Part shown: positions 1-8,285 of the stretch, piece by piece
Layout of the letters: the number at the start of each line of letters is the position of its first letter
How positions within the stretch are numbered: position 1 is the stretch's first letter
Assembly: GCA_035538795.1 (NCBI GenBank)
Contig: DATLJS010000024.1
Coordinates: 62,001 to 126,000, forward strand
Direction of reading: 5' to 3'
DNA from: JAJZGK01 sp035538795
Lineage (GTDB): Bacteria; Pseudomonadota; Alphaproteobacteria; Rhodospirillales; Magnetospirillaceae
Length of the DNA stretch: 64,000 bases
Program-made: the position numbers and the translations under genes
Notes under the pieces: model-generated
Told to the model about the DNA's origin: nothing
Database searches by the model: none
What the model saw: the letters and a program-made list of their open reading frames with translations, nothing else

Positions 1-591
1 GACCGCCGTCGAATTGATGGCCTGACTCAGATTGGCCGAGATGTAATCCACGCGCGGCCCGCCGCCGATGGACCAGTGGTCATCGACCTTGTACGAGACG
101 ACCGGCGAGAATTCGATGTCGGTCAGGTCGGAGTGCAAAGCCTGGTAACGGCCCACCCAGTCGGCCTTGTAATCGACGCGCATGCCGTAAGGGGCGGCGA
201 CCGACATGCCGACCGACCAGTTGGGATCGATTTTGTAGACGCCGAAAACGGAGCCGACGGCGGCGTCCTTGACGGCATCCTTGGTCTGTATGCCGGAGAC
301 GTTGCCGCCGGCGGGGTTGCTGTTGCTGCCGGAGAACTTGGCCACCGGCGCGATCCAGGTGACGGTGCCGGCGACTTCGTCGGAATCCAGGTTGCTCATG
401 CCCGCCGGATTGTAATAGACGGTGCTGGCGTTATAAGCCTTCGCCGTCTGGCCGGCGAAAGAGTTGCCCAGGCCTTCGGCGCTTTCCTCGCGCAGCGCGA
501 AGCCCGATGCCAGGGCGGTTTCACTGCCGGTCAGACAGACCCCGAGCCCTAATACCGAAGCGCAAGTGGCGAAACGGATTTTCCCCATCAT
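1..591 (-). CDS. FadL/OmpP1-family outer-membrane transporter, partial (C-terminus off the window)
   Basis: Long-chain fatty acid or hydrophobic-compound porin of the FadL/TodX family, expected to form an outer-membrane beta-barrel. The visible 197 codons hold a signal peptide ending near ALASGFAL, then the family's N-terminal pattern: GNSFAGQ, a run close to YYNPAGMS, and barrel strands such as VGMSVAAPYGM. Tandem ATG codons lie at 591 and 588; a GGAGG sits nine bases before the first, so 591 is preferred. The gene leaves the window at base 1, so about half of a normal 400-450 aa protein is missing. It points away from the SCP2 operon but shares a palindromic upstream site with it. Substrate is unknown. 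Confidence 0.9.
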   Translation of the reverse strand, partial: MMGKIRFATCASVLGLGVCLTGSETALASGFALREESAEGLGNSFAGQTAKAYNASTVYYNPAGMSNLDSDEVAGTVTWIAPVAKFSGSNSNPAGGNVSGIQTKDAVKDAAVGSVFGVYKIDPNWSVGMSVAAPYGMRVDYKADWVGRYQALHSDLTDIEFSPVVSYKVDDHWSIGGGPRVDYISANLSQAINSTAV

Positions 592-672
592 GATCGTTAA
601 CCTCCCATTTGGTGCTTATAGTCGCACCATCATTGTGCAGATGATGTCTATAACCGCTCTATGCGTCAAGTG

Positions 673-690
673 GTATCCGTATACGTAAAC
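673..690. promoter_or_regulatory. Palindromic operator-like site, copy 1 (upstream of the FadL-type gene)
   Basis: An 18-bp stretch with core CGTATACGTAA, whose centre CGTATACG is a perfect palindrome. It lies about 82 bp upstream of the FadL-type start. A second copy with the same 11-bp core lies about 79 bp upstream of the SCP2-protein start (1795-1812). Same core, same distance and a plausible lipid connection suggest a shared transcription factor. The shape recalls LiuR-type (MerR family) TACGT...ACGTA sites, but that assignment is a guess. Confidence 0.5.
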
Positions 691-727
691 CATCGGGCCG
701 GTAACACCATAGCCGATGGTCATGCGG

Positions 728-1390
728 TTATTCCCTGATAAATTTGATCGGATAACCGCGACGCTCGAATGCGGCCTGTAAAAGCAAGCCGTCCTGGCCG
801 TACCACAGATCCCGCTGGATGTCGCCGCTGATGCGGTAGTGCCAGGCGTCCTGGGGCTGGCCGTGCAGGGTCAGACTTTCCTTGCCCAGATCCTGCACGC
901 TGACGTGATAGGGCTGGGCGTCGGTGACGCCGTAGAGATTGGCGGTCGCCAGAATGGCCTTACTCCACAGGCTCAAGGGCAGGCTGTCCTCGGCGGCGGC
1001 CACCGGCTTGCCGTCCAAAGTCAGGGCCGGAGCGGTCCCTTGGGACTCCTCCTCGACGTGATGTTTGGTGCCGTCGTCGTCGGTGTCGGCACTCAGATGA
1101 ATCAGTTTACCATCTTGCCAGTCTTCCTGCCGCTGGTGGCGGTAGTGGAAGGTCAGGAACAGCAGCTTGACGTCGGTCTTGGTCTGGACGGTGACGGTGG
1201 TATGGCCGCCATCCTGGCGGAAGTCGTAGCTTTCCCGGCCGATCGGGTCCTTGTCCATCAAGACGGTATAGCCCAGGCTGGCAGGTAGGACGACGGGAAA
1301 ATCGGGGTTGCTGGCGGCATGGGCGCTGCCGACGCCGAGCAGGGCCGACAGCAGAGCCGCGGCCGGCGAGGGTGGGGTGAGGATCGCCAT
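728..1390 (-). CDS. DUF6134-like exported protein
   Basis: A 220-aa secreted protein with an N-terminal signal peptide (cleavage near GSAHA/ASNP). The mature part is beta-rich and resembles DUF6134-family proteins, whose function is not known. Recognisable stretches are YDFRQDGGHTTV and AWHYRISGDIQRDLWY; the C-terminus is FERRGYPIKFIRE. The open frame extends further upstream, but ATG at 1390 follows an AAGGAGAG ribosome site and begins a proper signal peptide, so the longer version is rejected. It starts 11 bp after the SCP2-protein stop and is therefore probably the second gene of that operon. Confidence 0.75.
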   Translation of the reverse strand: MAILTPPSPAAALLSALLGVGSAHAASNPDFPVVLPASLGYTVLMDKDPIGRESYDFRQDGGHTTVTVQTKTDVKLLFLTFHYRHQRQEDWQDGKLIHLSADTDDDGTKHHVEEESQGTAPALTLDGKPVAAAEDSLPLSLWSKAILATANLYGVTDAQPYHVSVQDLGKESLTLHGQPQDAWHYRISGDIQRDLWYGQDGLLLQAAFERRGYPIKFIRE

Positions 1391-1401
1391 GAAACTCTCC
1401 T

Positions 1402-1716
1402 TCAGCCCAGGGCGGTGACCAGCTTCATGGCAAGACCCATGGAGCCGCGCACCTTGATGCGGCCCATGCCGTAGGCCAGCATGGGATCCATGCTGCCGTC
1501 CAGCAGCTTGACCAGATTCTTGGAGCTGATGATGACGGTGCAGTCGGCGTCTTCGCCGCTTTCTTCTCCGTCTTCCTGGCGCAGGCTGGGATTGCTGGAG
1601 CGGGTGTCGACCAGCCAACTGCCGTCTTCTCCCAGATCGAATTTGATGACGGCGCTCAAACTGGCCAGTTGGGGCAATGCGGCATCCAGCCGGTCGTGAA
1701 GATCCTCTAGCGACAT
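1402..1716 (-). CDS. SCP2 sterol-binding domain protein
   Basis: A 104-aa single-domain SCP2 (sterol carrier protein 2) protein that probably binds lipids or acyl-CoA in the cytoplasm. The family ending is clear: DCTVIISSKNLVKLLDGSMDP followed by AYGMGRIKVRGSMGLAMKL. The open frame reaches 1794, but the extra residues are unlike the family, and ATG at 1716 has an AGGA site eight bases ahead. It is the first gene of a two-gene operon with the DUF6134-like protein. A palindromic site at 1795-1812 lies in its promoter region. Confidence 0.88.
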   Translation of the reverse strand: MSLEDLHDRLDAALPQLASLSAVIKFDLGEDGSWLVDTRSSNPSLRQEDGEESGEDADCTVIISSKNLVKLLDGSMDPMLAYGMGRIKVRGSMGLAMKLVTALG

Positions 1717-1794
1717 GGTCGTCTTTCCTGTTGTTGGCCTTCCTGTCGTCGCCCCTCGTTCTTCGGGGGCTTTCCTTGGGTCGAAACCGCCCAA

Positions 1795-1812
1795 GTTAAC
1801 GTATACGTAAGA
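1795..1812. promoter_or_regulatory. Palindromic operator-like site, copy 2 (upstream of the SCP2 operon)
   Basis: Second copy of the CGTATACGTAA core; on the opposite strand it reads TTACGTATACGTTAAC. It is about 79 bp upstream of the SCP2 start, matching the spacing of copy 1 to the FadL-type gene. The two copies agree at nearly all positions over 16 bp (GTWWMCGTATACGTAA). This supports co-regulation of the porin and the SCP2 operon. Confidence 0.5.
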
Positions 1813-1900
1813 ATGCTAACAAAAACGGAATGACGGAGTCCAGCCGCATTTATCCCGCGCCGCGGCAAACCGATCCGGGTCTGGCGGCGCGGGGGCTTTA

Positions 1901-2269
1901 TCAGTGATGGGCGACGACCGGCCGATGGTGGGCGTGGGGGCTGCGCTGGCTTTGCTTGCGCAGGTCGGCCAAGGCGGCGCTCAGGCTTTCCAGGTTGGCG
2001 TCGGCACGGTGGCAAGGCTCGTGGTGACGGGTCATTTCCAGGGCGTGCAGAAGATTGGTGCGGGCCATGCCGGGGCGATGCTTGCTCAGAGCCGCAAGGG
2101 CGGAATGCAGGCAGGTGCCTTCCCATTCGTCCAGCTGGCGCCCCTCGGCGGCCACGGCGGATAGGATGTCCGCGAAAATGGTTTCCAGAGCCATAGTTTC
2201 GCTGCCTTGGATGACGCGGGTCTTGTCCAAGGCTTTCAGGCGCAACTTCAACGCTTGCCGATCCAACAT
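1901..2269 (-). CDS. Hypothetical protein, 122 aa
   Basis: Unrecognised small soluble protein, predicted mostly helical: an N-terminal stretch LDRQALKLRLKALDKT, a middle region with ALAALSKHRPGM and a His-rich C-terminus ending HAHHRPVVAHH. ATG at 2269 follows an AAGGA ribosome site; an in-frame start eleven codons upstream (2302) lacks one. No membrane segment or cofactor motif is evident, although the His-rich tail could bind metal. It is transcribed towards the SCP2 operon but is separated from it by about 185 bp containing the palindromic site, so it is probably independent. Confidence 0.65.
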   Translation of the reverse strand: MLDRQALKLRLKALDKTRVIQGSETMALETIFADILSAVAAEGRQLDEWEGTCLHSALAALSKHRPGMARTNLLHALEMTRHHEPCHRADANLESLSAALADLRKQSQRSPHAHHRPVVAHH

Positions 2270-2513
2270 GATGAATTCCTTACAGCATTCGGTGTCAGCC
2301 ACCTGGAGTTCCTATGTAGGCTCGAATGGTGCGCCGCGGTATGCACGATGTGGAATGGGCGTCATGCACCAATAAGTGGGAAGAACCCGCCGACGGCCAC
2401 TATCGCAAGGTGATGATCTTGCCGGGCCGGCGCGCATGAGAAGAAATCCGTTTCTTTGGCGCTAAATTGTATTAAAACTTTAGTCGAGGGTTTCGGCCGT
2501 TGGGGAACGGCGC

Positions 2514-3278
2514 ATGCAACGGGTGGGTAAGTCATTGGCCGAAAAAATTCATCGACTGCTCATCGTCGACGAGATGAGCCAGGCGCTGCCGCATTTCGCC
2601 GCCATGTTGGCCGAAAGCGATTTCCAGCTGAACCGGGTGTCGGGTGCGGGCGCAGCGCTGGCGGCGCTGGCCGCCGATCCGGAATTGGATCTGGTGCTGC
2701 TGGTTTCGGGATGCTGTCTCAGATTGCCGGACATGCTGTTGAGTCTGCTGCGCAGCCGCACGGACGCCGGCATCCTGCTGGCCGCCGAATGCCGCGACAG
2801 CGGCGCCTGCGCCTTGGAACAGGGGGCCGACGACTGGGTGCCGATGGATATTTCCGGCCGGGAGCTGCGAGCCCGGTTGCGCAATCTGTCGGGCAAGGTT
2901 CGGGCCTTGCGCGGTCAGGGCGGGCGGGGCGGGCAAAGCATCCGCTTCTCTGGATGGCATTTGGATGCCGAACGGCGGGAGCTGAACAGCCCGGAAGGAG
3001 ATGTTATTCGTCTGACCGGGGCGGAAACCGCTTTGCTGGCGACGCTGGCGGTGAATAGCGGCAAGCCGCTGGAGCGGGAATGGTTGCTGGAACGGATCAG
3101 CCGCCGCGATCTGGCGCCGAGCAGCCGCAGCATCGACGTCACCATCGCGCAGTTGCGGCGGAAGCTGGGGGACGATCCGCGAAGCCCGCGTTTCATCCTG
3201 ACCATGCACGGGGTGGGTTATCGTTTCGCCGCCGAAGCCGCCACCGAATTCATCCGGGAAACCGGTGCCCGGTCATAG
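2514..3278 (+). CDS. OmpR-family DNA-binding protein with degenerate receiver domain
   Basis: A 254-aa protein with an N-terminal receiver-like domain (about residues 11-130) and a C-terminal OmpR/PhoB winged helix (about 142-235) ending in the typical RFILTMHGVGYRF. The receiver has lost key residues: the expected phospho-acceptor position in DLVLLV is Val64 rather than Asp, and the conserved Lys of the KP motif is Met111 (WVPMDIS). The first acidic pair survives only as D19-E20. It is therefore unlikely to be controlled by phosphorylation and may work as a constitutive or ligand-controlled regulator. No histidine kinase is adjacent. Start ATG is preceded by GGGGA. Confidence 0.85.
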   Translation: MQRVGKSLAEKIHRLLIVDEMSQALPHFAAMLAESDFQLNRVSGAGAALAALAADPELDLVLLVSGCCLRLPDMLLSLLRSRTDAGILLAAECRDSGACALEQGADDWVPMDISGRELRARLRNLSGKVRALRGQGGRGGQSIRFSGWHLDAERRELNSPEGDVIRLTGAETALLATLAVNSGKPLEREWLLERISRRDLAPSSRSIDVTIAQLRRKLGDDPRSPRFILTMHGVGYRFAAEAATEFIRETGARS

Positions 3279-3400
3279 GGCGGCGTGTCCGACCAGACGG
3301 GAAAAAAGCGGCTGATCCAATGGCCGATCAAGCCGTGTTCCGTTTCGGCCTGCGGGCCAGACGGAAAAATCTGTTCGGGCTTGTGATCCTTGCCATTCAT
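3218..3400 (-). CDS. Possible small protein, 60 aa (uncertain)
   Basis: An open frame on the minus strand beginning MNGKDHKPEQ and containing GLIGHWISRFFPVWSD. Its 3' end overlaps the end of the OmpR-type gene on the opposite strand by about 60 bp. There is no clear ribosome site and no recognised family. It is listed because it lies largely in the gap after the regulator and its composition is not typical of an antisense shadow. It may not be a gene. Confidence 0.25.
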   Translation of the reverse strand: MNGKDHKPEQIFPSGPQAETEHGLIGHWISRFFPVWSDTPPYDRAPVSRMNSVAASAAKR

Positions 3401-3654
3401 TCTTCTAAAGTTCCCGCTCGGTTGCCCCAAGGAAAATAGCGGCGGTTTATTTTTTTGTGGGTGATCGTTCAGTGAAGGTTATGAGTCTTTGAAGGCGCCA
3501 TTTCCTATCGAAAGGTTATCCATAATTCATTACTAGCTGTAAATTGATTTTGGTTTAGTGCGTCTTAATATTACGGTTTGCTGTTTCCTATACCTTCGAT
3601 CACGTCAGTGACGAGAGGTGACGTTGCCCCATATCTGTGGCATAAGATCGGCGT
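3401..3654. other. AT-rich intergenic region
   Basis: No gene is seen. The stretch is markedly AT-richer than its surroundings (for example around 3510-3590) and probably holds the promoter of the deacetylase gene at 3655. No terminator hairpin or recognised RNA was found by eye. Confidence 0.5.
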
Positions 3655-4533
3655 ATGACTAAGACCAAAGTCCCGCCCCGTTTCTTGATCGTCTGCGCCG
3701 ACGATTACGGCATTTCACCGGCCGTCAGCGCCGGCATTCGCGAATTGGCCGCTGCCGGGCGGATCACCGCCACCGGCGCCATGACCTGCATGTCGTCCTG
3801 GGCGCTGGAGGCTCCGGCTCTGCGCGGCTTGTCGGAGCGGTTGGGCGAACGGTTGGAAATCGGGCTGCACGTCACCCTGACCGATCAGCAGCCGCTGGGT
3901 GAAATGCCCGTTTTCGCTCCCGAAGGCCGGCTGCCGCCGATAGGGGCGCTGATCAAGGCTTCTCTGCTGAGGCTGCTGCCCTCGCTTGAGATCGCCGAGG
4001 AGATCGAACGCCAATTATCCGCCTTTGAAGCGCATTTCGGCCGTGCTCCGGATTTCATCGACGGCCATCAGCACGTCCATTTGCTGCCGGGCATCCGCCA
4101 GCTGGCGATGGGGCTGTTCCATCGCCGGCTCGATCCGGCCCGCTGCTGGCTGCGCGACTGTTCCGATTGCCTGCCGTCCTTGCTGGCGCGTGGCGGCATG
4201 TTCAAGGCGTCCGTGGTGTCGGCTCTGCTGGCGCGCGGCTTTTCCCGGCAGGCCCAGGAACGCGGCATTGTCACCAATCGGGGGTTCACCGGCTTTTACG
4301 ATCCGGTCGCCGCTCCTTTGGCCGAACGCATGCCGTCGATGCTGCGGGGCCTGCGCAACGGCTCGCTGCTGATGGTGCATCCCGGCCATGTGGATTCGTC
4401 GCTGGAGGCGGTGGATAGCCTGATCCGCCCGCGCCAATCGGAATGGGATTACCTGTCCAGCGACGCTTGGCCCGAGCTGCTGGCCCGCCGAGGATTGGAC
4501 ATGGCGGGGCGTGGAATGCTGTTTTCCCATTGA
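3655..4533 (+). CDS. ChbG/HpnK family (YdjC-like) carbohydrate deacetylase
   Basis: A 292-aa protein of the YdjC/ChbG/HpnK superfamily, metal-dependent enzymes that remove acetyl groups from sugars; HpnK members act in hopanoid side-chain maturation. Metal and catalytic motifs are visible: FLIVCADDYGIS near the N-terminus (Asp-Asp), GLHVTLTD around residue 70, DGHQHVHLLPGI around residue 138, and LMVHPGHVD near the C-terminus. The length matches the family. No other hopanoid genes are nearby, so the substrate is open. It sits 34 bp upstream of queA on the same strand and could share its transcript. Confidence 0.85.
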   Translation: MTKTKVPPRFLIVCADDYGISPAVSAGIRELAAAGRITATGAMTCMSSWALEAPALRGLSERLGERLEIGLHVTLTDQQPLGEMPVFAPEGRLPPIGALIKASLLRLLPSLEIAEEIERQLSAFEAHFGRAPDFIDGHQHVHLLPGIRQLAMGLFHRRLDPARCWLRDCSDCLPSLLARGGMFKASVVSALLARGFSRQAQERGIVTNRGFTGFYDPVAAPLAERMPSMLRGLRNGSLLMVHPGHVDSSLEAVDSLIRPRQSEWDYLSSDAWPELLARRGLDMAGRGMLFSH

Positions 4534-4567
4534 CCTTTACGGGGCAAAGCTGGCACACCCCGCCATC

Positions 4568-5602
4568 ATGGATGTTTCCGCCTTCGATTTCGAATTGCCG
4601 CGCGAGCTGATCGCCGAGCGGCCCGTCACGCCCCGCGAGGCCGCGAAGCTTCTGCATGTCCGCGCCGATGGCCTGGGCGATCATCATGTGGGCGACTTGC
4701 CCGGCCTGCTGCGGCCCGACGATCTGCTGGTGTTCAACGATACGCGGGTGATCCCGGCGCGGCTGAAAGGCAAGCGCGGCGAAGCCGGCATCGAGGTGAC
4801 GCTGCATGAGCGGGTCGGGCTGTCGGCGTGGAAGGCTTTCGCCCGTCCGGCCAAGAAGCTGAAGGCCGGCGACGTCGTCCGCTGGTCCGACGATTTCCAG
4901 TCCGAGGTGATCGAAAAGGGCGAGGCGGGAGAGGTCACGCTGGCCTTCAACAAAGGCGGCGACGACCTGATGCTGGCCCTGGAGGCTCATGGCGAAATGC
5001 CGCTGCCGCCCTACATCAAGCGCGAGAACGGCGCCGACGATCAGGACCGCAAGGATTATCAAACCATTTTCGCCCGCGACCCCGGCGCGGTGGCCGCGCC
5101 TACGGCCGGCTTGCATTTCACCCCCGACCTGCTGGCGGCATTGGACGCCAAAGGCATTCTCCGTGAAACCCTGACCCTGCATGTGGGGGCGGGGACTTTC
5201 CTGCCGGTGAAGGTGGAGGACACCCGCGACCATAAAATGCATTCCGAGCGCGGCGTGGTGACGGTGGAGACGGCGGCCCGCGTCAATGCTGCCCGCGCCG
5301 CCGGACGGCGCATCGTCGCCGTGGGCACCACGGCGATGCGTCTTCTGGAAAGCGCCGCCGACGAAGGCGGCGTGCTGCATCCTTTCGATCGGGCCACCGA
5401 TATCTTCATCACGCCCGGCTATCGCTTTAAGATTGTCGATGCGCTGATGACCAATTTCCATCTGCCGAAATCGACTCTGTTCATGCTGGTCTCGGCCTTC
5501 GCCGGGCTGGAGCGCATGAAATCGGCCTACGAGCACGCCAAGGCTCACGGCTACCGCTTCTATTCCTATGGCGACACCTCTCTGCTGGAGCGCGCATCGT
5601 GA
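4568..5602 (+). CDS. queA: S-adenosylmethionine:tRNA ribosyltransferase-isomerase QueA
   Basis: Transfers and isomerises the ribosyl group of S-adenosylmethionine onto preQ1-modified tRNA to give epoxyqueuosine. The 344-aa sequence is full length, with DFELPRELIAERP at the N-terminus, VFNDTRVIPARLKG, the signature VAAPTAGLHFT, and HVGAGTFLPVK. The open frame begins earlier, but MDVSAFDFELP at 4568 is the family start. First gene of the queuosine cluster; its stop overlaps the GTG start of tgt, indicating translational coupling. Confidence 0.97.
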   Translation: MDVSAFDFELPRELIAERPVTPREAAKLLHVRADGLGDHHVGDLPGLLRPDDLLVFNDTRVIPARLKGKRGEAGIEVTLHERVGLSAWKAFARPAKKLKAGDVVRWSDDFQSEVIEKGEAGEVTLAFNKGGDDLMLALEAHGEMPLPPYIKRENGADDQDRKDYQTIFARDPGAVAAPTAGLHFTPDLLAALDAKGILRETLTLHVGAGTFLPVKVEDTRDHKMHSERGVVTVETAARVNAARAAGRRIVAVGTTAMRLLESAADEGGVLHPFDRATDIFITPGYRFKIVDALMTNFHLPKSTLFMLVSAFAGLERMKSAYEHAKAHGYRFYSYGDTSLLERAS

Positions 5603-6726
5603 GTTCTTTCCATTGGGAACATCTGGGCCAGGACGGTCAGGCGCGGCTGGGCCGTTTGCATACGGCTCATGGCCCGGTGGATACCCCGGCCTTCATGCCG
5701 GTGGGCACGGTGGGCACGGTCAAGGCCATGGCTCCGGAATCGGTGGCCTCCACCGGCGCGCAGATCGTGCTGGGCAACACCTATCATCTGATGCTGCGCC
5801 CGACGCCGGAGCGGGTCGAACGGCTGGGTGGACTGCACCGCTTCATGAACTGGCCGGGGCCGATTCTTACCGATTCCGGCGGGTTCCAGGTGATGAGCCT
5901 GTCGAAGCTGCGCAAGATGACCGAGGAAGGCGTGACCTTTCAAAGCCATCTGGACGGCAGCAAACATATGCTGACCCCCGAGCGTTCGATGGACATTCAG
6001 CGTATGCTGGACGCCGACGTCACCATGGCGTTCGACGAATGCACGCCCTATCCGGCCACGGAAACGCAGGCCGAAGACTCCATGCGCCTGTCCATGCGCT
6101 GGGCGCGGCGGTCCAAGGACGCTTTCGTCGAACGCGAAGGCTACGGCCTGTTCGGCATCGTCCAAGGCAGCGTCTATGAGCCATTGCGGGCCGAATCCTC
6201 GGCCAAGCTGAAGGAAATCGGGTTCGACGGCTATGCCATCGGCGGTTTGGCGGTGGGCGAAGGGCAGGAGGAGATGTTCCGCGTTCTCGATTTCACCACG
6301 CCGATGCTGCCGGCCAACCGGCCCCGCTATCTGATGGGCGTCGGCAAGCCGTCCGACATTGTCGGCGCGGTGATGCGCGGCGTCGATATGTTCGATTGCG
6401 TGCTGCCGACCCGGTCGGGGCGCACCGGCCAAGCTTTCACCCGGCGCGGCACGGTCAACATCCGCAACGCCCGGCACATGGACGACCCGCGCCCGCTGGA
6501 CGAAGCCTGCGGTTGCCCGGCCTGCCGCAATTACAGCCGCGCCTATCTGCATCATTTGGCCCGCGCCGAAGAGGTGCTGGGGCTGATGCTGATGACCTGG
6601 CACAATCTGTATTATTATCAGGATTTGATGCGGTCCTTACGCGCCGCCATCGCCGAAGGCCGTTTGCAGGCCTTCGCCGCCGACTTCACCGCCCGGCAGG
6701 CGGCGGGCGATATCGAGCCGTTGTAA
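5599..6726 (+). CDS. tgt: tRNA-guanine transglycosylase Tgt
   Basis: Exchanges guanine 34 for preQ1 in tRNAs with GUN anticodons. The 375-aa protein shows the family hallmarks: GTVGTVKAMAPESV, LGNTYHLMLRPTPE, catalytic-pocket TDSGGFQVMSL, the nucleophile region DVTMAFDECTPYP, GYAIGGLAVGEG, and a zinc site CGCPAC...SRAYLHHL. It starts with GTG overlapping the queA stop (GTGA). It is followed 13 bp later by queF. Confidence 0.98.
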   Translation: MSSFHWEHLGQDGQARLGRLHTAHGPVDTPAFMPVGTVGTVKAMAPESVASTGAQIVLGNTYHLMLRPTPERVERLGGLHRFMNWPGPILTDSGGFQVMSLSKLRKMTEEGVTFQSHLDGSKHMLTPERSMDIQRMLDADVTMAFDECTPYPATETQAEDSMRLSMRWARRSKDAFVEREGYGLFGIVQGSVYEPLRAESSAKLKEIGFDGYAIGGLAVGEGQEEMFRVLDFTTPMLPANRPRYLMGVGKPSDIVGAVMRGVDMFDCVLPTRSGRTGQAFTRRGTVNIRNARHMDDPRPLDEACGCPACRNYSRAYLHHLARAEEVLGLMLMTWHNLYYYQDLMRSLRAAIAEGRLQAFAADFTARQAAGDIEPL

Positions 6727-6739
6727 GGAGACGAGCGCC

Positions 6740-7204
6740 ATGGCCGACAGCATTTACGACAGCCTGACCCAACTGGGCACGAAAACCGAGCTGCCGGACA
6801 GCCCCGACAAGGCGCTGCTGGAGACAGTGGCCAATCCCCATCCGGGGACGCTGTATCTGGTGCGCTTCGCGGCGCCGGAATTCACGTCGCTGTGTCCCAT
6901 TACCGGCCAGCCCGACTTCGCCCATCTGGTCATCGACTACGTGCCCGACGAATTGCTGGTGGAAAGCAAGTCGCTGAAGCTGTTTCTCGGCAGTTTCCGC
7001 AATCACGGCGCTTTTCACGAAGCCTGCACGGTGGGTATCGGCAAGCGTCTGGTCGACGCGCTGTCGCCGGTGTGGCTGCGCATCGGCGGCTATTGGTATC
7101 CGCGCGGCGGCATCCCCATCGACGTCTTCTGGCAGACCGGCGCACCGCCCGAAGGGCTGTGGCTGCCCGATCAAGGCGTGGCCGGCTATCGCGGCCGCGG
7201 CTAG
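6740..7204 (+). CDS. queF: NADPH-dependent preQ0 reductase QueF (type I)
   Basis: Reduces the nitrile of 7-cyano-7-deazaguanine (preQ0) to the amine preQ1, the base that Tgt inserts. At 154 aa it is the short, single-domain YkvM-type enzyme. The nucleophilic cysteine is in FTSLCPITGQPDFA, followed by the NADPH-binding pattern ESKSLKLFLGSFRNHG and the glutamate/histidine at AFHEACT. It has an AAGGAG ribosome site. Position between tgt and queG completes a single-strand queuosine cluster. Confidence 0.97.
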   Translation: MADSIYDSLTQLGTKTELPDSPDKALLETVANPHPGTLYLVRFAAPEFTSLCPITGQPDFAHLVIDYVPDELLVESKSLKLFLGSFRNHGAFHEACTVGIGKRLVDALSPVWLRIGGYWYPRGGIPIDVFWQTGAPPEGLWLPDQGVAGYRGRG

Positions 7205-7210
7205 TCGCCG

Positions 7211-8236
7211 ATGATCCGGGAGGCCATCCGGCAAAAGGGGCTGGAGCTTGGCTTTGCCGAGGTCCGCTTCACCACGGCGGACGCCGTGCCGGGCGTGGCC
7301 GAGGATTTGGCCGCCTATCTGGCCGATGGCCGGCATGGCTCCATGGGTTGGCTGGCGGAACGCTTCGAGCAGCGCACTTCGCCCCAGGGACTTTGGCCGG
7401 AGGTCCGCAGCGTCATCGTGCTGGGCGAGAATTACGGACCCGGCTCCGATGCCCTGGCTTCCTTGGGGGCCAGCGGGCGCGGCCATGTTTCGGTCTATGC
7501 CCGGGGCCGCGATTATCACGACACCCTGAAAAAACGCCTGAAAGCCTTGGCCCGCTGGCTGGTGGAAACTCACGGCGGCGCGGTCAAGGTTTTCACCGAC
7601 ACAGCGCCGGTCATGGAAAAGCCCCTGGCCACCCGCTCCGGCCTGGGCTGGCGGGGACGCCACACCAATCTGGTCTCCCGCCGTTTCGGTTCGTGGCTGT
7701 TTCTGGGGGAAATCTATACGACGCTGGAACTGGAGCCGGACGCGCCCGAACCCGACCGCTGCGGTGCCTGCCGGGCCTGCGAACAGGCCTGTCCCACCCA
7801 AGCTTTGAGCGACGGCCGCATCGAACCCCGCCGGTGCGTTTCCTATCTGACCATCGAAAACGGCGGAGCGATTCCGGAAGACCTGCGGGAGGCCATGGGC
7901 AACCGCATTTATGGCTGCGACGACTGTCTGGCCGCCTGCCCCTGGAACAAGTTCGCCTCGGTCACCGCCGAGCGGGATTATCTGCCGCGCGCCGAGCTGT
8001 TGGCTCCCCGGCTGGCGGATCTGGCCGACCTGGACGACGCCGCCTTTCGACAGGTGTTCGCCGGTTCGCCGGTCAAACGCATCGGCCGGGACCGTTTTCT
8101 GCGCAACGTGTTGACCGCCATCGGCAATGACGGCGATGTCGCTTTGCGTCCCATCGCCGAAAAGCTGGCGGGCGATCCTTCGTCCCTGGTGGCCGAGGCG
8201 GCAAGATGGGCTATCACTAAATTAGGACAATCATAA
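7211..8236 (+). CDS. queG: Epoxyqueuosine reductase QueG
   Basis: Cobalamin- and iron-sulfur-dependent enzyme that reduces epoxyqueuosine to queuosine, the last step of the pathway. The 341-aa protein has the DUF1730 N-terminal domain (GSMGWL...R), the cobalamin-region DTAPVMEKPLATRSGLGW, and two 4Fe-4S clusters: CGACRACEQACPTQAL and the later CDDCLAACPWNK with the upstream Cys in RRCVSYLTIE. A HEAT-like tail ends the protein. ATG at 7211 lies 6 bp after the queF stop. Confidence 0.97.
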   Translation: MIREAIRQKGLELGFAEVRFTTADAVPGVAEDLAAYLADGRHGSMGWLAERFEQRTSPQGLWPEVRSVIVLGENYGPGSDALASLGASGRGHVSVYARGRDYHDTLKKRLKALARWLVETHGGAVKVFTDTAPVMEKPLATRSGLGWRGRHTNLVSRRFGSWLFLGEIYTTLELEPDAPEPDRCGACRACEQACPTQALSDGRIEPRRCVSYLTIENGGAIPEDLREAMGNRIYGCDDCLAACPWNKFASVTAERDYLPRAELLAPRLADLADLDDAAFRQVFAGSPVKRIGRDRFLRNVLTAIGNDGDVALRPIAEKLAGDPSSLVAEAARWAITKLGQS

Positions 8237-8285
8237 CCGGACCGTCACTGGAAACGCCCGGGCGGAGCGTGTTAGCATTTTCCCC

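Noticed and set aside
4534..4567. preQ1 riboswitch upstream of queA
   Set aside because: The gap is only 34 bp and shows no preQ1 aptamer-like stem-loop with an A-rich tail.
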